DNA of 64,000 bases from Pelagicoccus sp. SDUM812003. GTDB taxonomy: Bacteria; Verrucomicrobiota; Verrucomicrobiia; Opitutales; Opitutaceae. Under the pieces are notes generated by a model. It saw only the letters and a program-made list of their open reading frames with translations, searched no databases and was not told the DNA's origin. Below, one piece after another: positions 60,870-64,000 of this stretch. Position 1 is the stretch's first letter. The number at the start of each line of letters is the position of its first letter. The stretch is from assembly GCF_031127815.1 (NCBI RefSeq), contig NZ_JARXHY010000002.1:124001-188000 (forward strand). Reading direction: 5' to 3'. The translations under genes were made by a program, and so were the position numbers.

Positions 60870-61610
60870 CTAGCTGTTCTCCAGAGCTTCCTTCGCTTCC
60901 CGGTAGTCGGGATTCAGCTCCAACGCTCGCTTGAATTCGGAGACAGCGCCCTCCACATCCTCCAATTCCCGAAGCGATCGACCGAGCTGAAAGTGAAGCT
61001 CCGCGTCGTGGTCGTTCAACTCCACCGCCTTACGGAAAAGGCCGACGGCCTCTGCGTGCTGCTTCTGCAGCTGAAGCACCAATCCCTTTTCCTTGTATCC
61101 GAGAAACGGATTCAACCGAAGGACCTCTTCAGCATGGGCAAGCGCCTTTTTCATACTGCCACCGCCAATCGCTGGAGCGTTGCTATAGTAGCGACTCAGT
61201 CCGATGTGAGCGCTTAAGCAGTCGGGATCGATTGCGATCGCCTTCTTGTAGTCGTCCATGGAGCGCATGAAGACCGGCCCCGCAGCGAACATGTTCATAC
61301 CCATCCCCTTGTAGGTCCTGGCGAGCGCCCGCTGCGAATAGGCGTCCGCGAAGCCTCCATCGACTTCAATTGAAGCGCCTAAGGTCTTGATCGCGTCATC
61401 GTACCTGCCGAGCCCGATCTCCGCCTTCCCTAGGATGTACAAGGCCATGGCGTTGTCCCCGCTTTCCACCAGTGGAGCAAGCGCCTCGGCCGCCTTGTCG
61501 AACGCTCCCGCCGCCACCGCTTCCTTAGCTTGCGATAGTATGGTTTCATCCGAAGCGGACAGGCTGAGGGAAGTGGCGAAAGCCAGCAGAATAATCGTCA
61601 GTGTTTTCAT
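60870..61610 (-). CDS. Periplasmic TPR protein
   Basis: A 246-residue exported protein with a signal peptide (TLTIILLAFATSLSLSAS) and about five tetratricopeptide repeats (AMALYILGKAEIGLGRYDDAIKTLGAS, AEAVGLFRKAVELNDHDAELHFQLGRSLREL, AVSEFKRALELNPDYREAKEALE). The two middle helices are interrupted by a Gly/Met-rich loop (GMGMNMFAAGP). It starts 21 bp after the stop of the FtsX-type permease gene on the same strand, so it is probably co-transcribed and may assist that exporter. No enzyme motif is present. Confidence 0.8.
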   Translation of the reverse strand: MKTLTIILLAFATSLSLSASDETILSQAKEAVAAGAFDKAAEALAPLVESGDNAMALYILGKAEIGLGRYDDAIKTLGASIEVDGGFADAYSQRALARTYKGMGMNMFAAGPVFMRSMDDYKKAIAIDPDCLSAHIGLSRYYSNAPAIGGGSMKKALAHAEEVLRLNPFLGYKEKGLVLQLQKQHAEAVGLFRKAVELNDHDAELHFQLGRSLRELEDVEGAVSEFKRALELNPDYREAKEALENS

Positions 61611-61631
61611 TTTGTATCGATGATTTGGATT

Positions 61632-64000
61632 CTAGTTGGATTTGATAATGTCTTGAGGGTTTGTCCGTGTGATGCGATCGGACACGAACCAGGTCGTGCC
61701 CACACTCGCCAAAGCCACCAGAGCGACCAACGCTAAGCCGCTAAGGTAGAACGCGGTGTCTAGAGTGCCTCCGAATCGACCGTAGTACCGAAACGCCCCT
61801 GCAAACAGGGCGACCCCGAGGGCCATGCCCAAACCGAGTGGTCCGATAAGCTTCAATACCACCAGGCGGTTCAGCTGTCCGATGCGGGCGCCCAGCACCA
61901 ACCGGATTCCCCATTCCCGAGCGCGTTCCGATACGTTGAAAGCCATTTGCGAGCCAATTCCGAATAGTGAAAGAAAAAGCGTGATCAGCCCGAACGCCAT
62001 GAATACAAGATACATCAGCGACTGGATGGAAAGGTGACGATCAAGCACGCTTTCGATGGTCTCGACGGTGATGCCCAGGTCCGGATAGCGATCGCTCATC
62101 TCGGTTCGGAATCGGTCCACACTGAACGTATCCAAGTTTCGAGCGCGCGCTAAAATCGTAGTGAAGATCCATGGGCTTTGCGTGGCAGGTACCAGCACTT
62201 GCGGCTTCGGCGGGTCGCTCACCGTGACCTGCGCGTAATCGTCCACCACTCCGACCACTTGGCGAAATCCCGGCGACATCCAAGGCATGATCTGAATCTG
62301 CTGGCTCAAGGGATCCGAGCCGTCGCTCAGAAACGCTTCCACAAAGGCTTGATTCACCATCGCTACGCGTTGCGACTCCAAGTTATCCCATGCGTTGAAG
62401 CTGCGGCCGTGGAGCAGTTTGATTCCTAGCGTATCGACGTAGTTCAAACTGACGCTGTTGTAACCGGCTGTGACTGCTTCGTCACGCTCCGCTACGAGAT
62501 CCCTCCCCTGTAGTTGAAATCCGAATTCGAGTTCGATTCCCGTCAACGGAGCGCTCGAAGCGGAGGTCGTATTCAGTATCTCTTCACGCCCGCCGATCCA
62601 TTCCTCGAGCTCGCGGTAGTATTCCGATAGCCCTGGCAGATCGAACATCCGGCTTTCCCCCGGAGATATGGTGATCATTACAAGGTTGTTTTCGTCAAAC
62701 CCGAGATCCAAATCCCTCAAGCGCTGGTATTCGTACACCACCACCAATGCCGATAGCAGAATCGCGATCGCGATGCCGATTTGCGCCGCGAGCAGAGCGT
62801 TGCGGCTTCGGCCGCTCTCCTTGCTCAAACCGTGGCGAGCTTCCCCGCTTCTCAAGGCGTCGTTGGGATCGCCTCGGGTTACTTGTATCGCCGGCAATAT
62901 GCCGAAACTGACGCTGGCGACCAACGCGATCACTAGGATTGTCCATCCCAAGTGATTCGAAATTCCCACCTCGTGCAAGCGAGGAAGAAACATATCGGGT
63001 AGCAGCGATCCGATATTCAGGAGAGTCAAGGAGGCCAGGAGCCAACCGAGACCGCACCCCAGCAGGCAGACTACGCTCGATTCGACGAACGCTCGGGTGA
63101 AGGCCTGGTGCACGCTTTCGCCGATGGCCTGCCGGATCCCTAGGTCCGTTTTCCGCTGCAGTCCGCTGATCATCTGTATGTTCGCGAGATTCAGACAAGT
63201 GGCCAGCATCACCAGACTCACCGCGACGAATATCAGGATCAGGGGCGTCGTGAAATCTCCTACGATTATGGTCTGCAAGGCGTCAATGGTGGCGCCTCGA
63301 CCGCGATTGGTGGCTGGATACTGCTCGGCCAGATCGCTCGCGATCTGCTGCACGTCTCGCTTCGCCTCGGCCTCAGACACTCCGCTCTTCAGGCGACCTA
63401 CGACGCTCCAGTATCGAGAATCTCTGATAAAATACTCGCCCGTCACATCGGGAAACGGAGACCAAACGTCGGCGAAGGATGGTTCGTTGAACGACTTGGG
63501 CATGACCCCGACAATGGTGTAGACCTCGTCATCAAACCAAATCGACGAACCAACAATATCCTCGCGGCCGGAAAACTCGTTCTGCCAGAGATCAAAGGAA
63601 ATCACCGCGGATCGGGCGTTTTCGGAAGCGAAATCCTCCTCGCCAAAAAACGACCCCATTTCCGGGTGGATTCTCAATACCTGCGCGAAGTCGCGCGTCA
63701 CCTTGGCTCCAAAGAGCTGGCGTGTGGTGCCGCCCTCTTCCTTGTAGTTCAAAAACTGCCCCCGATAAGCGAACAGACCATCGAAGCTCTCCTGGTTCTC
63801 TCGAAAGTCCCTAAAGTCAGCCAAGGCCATGTAGTTGACGATCTTGCCAGTCTTCTGGTCGACGGACTGGATTCCGTAAAGCTGCTCGCTTTGCGGAAAC
63901 GGCAGTGGTTGTCGCACCACCGTGTCGGTGACAGTCCAGAGCACCGCCACAGCCGCCGTGCCAATCGAGAGAAGGATAATGGAAAAAAGCGCCTGCCAAG
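61632..64000 (-). CDS. FtsX/MacB-type ABC permease (ADOP family), N terminus beyond window
   Basis: An inner-membrane permease of about 790 residues visible, running off the right edge. It has the ADOP layout (large Acidobacteria-type permease): a membrane helix at the start (the frame continues upstream as ALFSIILLSIGTAAVAV), a MacB_PCD-like periplasmic domain (VNYMALADFRDFRENQESFDG, RDFAQVLRIHPEMGSFFGEED), three helices with FtsX motifs (LILIFVAVSLVMLATCLNLANI, FGILPAIQVTRGDP), a second periplasmic domain (NYVDTLGIKLLHGRSF) and a final FtsX helix set (REWGIRLVLGARIGQL). It would be driven by an ABC ATPase that is not in view. MacB-like proteins export lipoproteins, peptides or antibiotics. 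Confidence 0.85.
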   Translation of the reverse strand, partial: WQALFSIILLSIGTAAVAVLWTVTDTVVRQPLPFPQSEQLYGIQSVDQKTGKIVNYMALADFRDFRENQESFDGLFAYRGQFLNYKEEGGTTRQLFGAKVTRDFAQVLRIHPEMGSFFGEEDFASENARSAVISFDLWQNEFSGREDIVGSSIWFDDEVYTIVGVMPKSFNEPSFADVWSPFPDVTGEYFIRDSRYWSVVGRLKSGVSEAEAKRDVQQIASDLAEQYPATNRGRGATIDALQTIIVGDFTTPLILIFVAVSLVMLATCLNLANIQMISGLQRKTDLGIRQAIGESVHQAFTRAFVESSVVCLLGCGLGWLLASLTLLNIGSLLPDMFLPRLHEVGISNHLGWTILVIALVASVSFGILPAIQVTRGDPNDALRSGEARHGLSKESGRSRNALLAAQIGIAIAILLSALVVVYEYQRLRDLDLGFDENNLVMITISPGESRMFDLPGLSEYYRELEEWIGGREEILNTTSASSAPLTGIELEFGFQLQGRDLVAERDEAVTAGYNSVSLNYVDTLGIKLLHGRSFNAWDNLESQRVAMVNQAFVEAFLSDGSDPLSQQIQIMPWMSPGFRQVVGVVDDYAQVTVSDPPKPQVLVPATQSPWIFTTILARARNLDTFSVDRFRTEMSDRYPDLGITVETIESVLDRHLSIQSLMYLVFMAFGLITLFLSLFGIGSQMAFNVSERAREWGIRLVLGARIGQLNRLVVLKLIGPLGLGMALGVALFAGAFRYYGRFGGTLDTAFYLSGLALVALVALASVGTTWFVSDRITRTNPQDIIKSN

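Overview
The window looks like a chromosomal segment of a carbohydrate-degrading, Gram-negative marine-type bacterium of the Verrucomicrobiota, probably class Opitutae (Pelagicoccus-like). The main clues are two very large TonB-dependent receptors with the N-terminal signature 'ELSPFEVTAD' and no SusD neighbour, many secreted glycoside hydrolases, PilB/PilC machinery, and TPR or beta-propeller lipoproteins. This placement is inference; there is no rRNA in the window, and I saw no tRNA, CRISPR array, transposase or prophage.

Layout. 1-3240: tail of a GtrA-like protein, a PurO-type IMP cyclohydrolase, an SDR divergent from a Crp/Fnr regulator, and a Vat-type acetyltransferase. 3381-12734: a sugar locus with GH2 beta-galactosidase-like, GH31 (PA14-containing) alpha-xylosidase-like and GH3 beta-glucosidase-like enzymes plus a convergent LacI regulator; together these fit stepwise dismantling of xyloglucan-type oligosaccharides. 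12871-19674: housekeeping genes (mazG-xerC/D, trpC, ksgA), an S9-like protein whose catalytic triad is lost, two tiny overlapping minus-strand ORFs and a DUF192 lipoprotein. 19710-22663: pilB-pilC. 22777-30836: an aldo/keto reductase divergent from a sugar-acid module (FAH-type 3-deoxy-pentonate dehydratase, 2,5-dioxovalerate dehydrogenase, YjhG-type xylonate dehydratase, UxuA-like mannonate dehydratase, SDR) that amounts to the lower Weimberg pathway beside a hexuronate branch. 31112-37286: a corrinoid one-carbon cluster (UroD-fold methyltransferase, corrinoid protein, small PF13769-type protein, MetF-MetV fusion, methyl-THF:corrinoid methyltransferase) followed by an amidohydrolase with no canonical start codon. 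37406-42238: parE-parC and a TPR gene. 42436-47964: propeller-sensor histidine kinase, GH105 hydrolase and glycosyltransferase in one close-packed unit. 48381-61610: two paralogous TonB-dependent receptors with a shared leader, a beta-propeller lipoprotein, a TPR lipoprotein, an intact aldo/keto-reductase-like gene and a decayed copy of it, and a TPR protein. 61632-64000: an FtsX/MacB-type permease running off the end.

The most interesting parts are the Cmu-like methyl-transfer cluster (31112-35912), the receptor plus two-lipoprotein arrangement at 48381-54849 (a possible SusD-independent uptake complex), and the triad-less S9 protein. Gene calls rest on reading the sequence and remembered family motifs; no database search was run.
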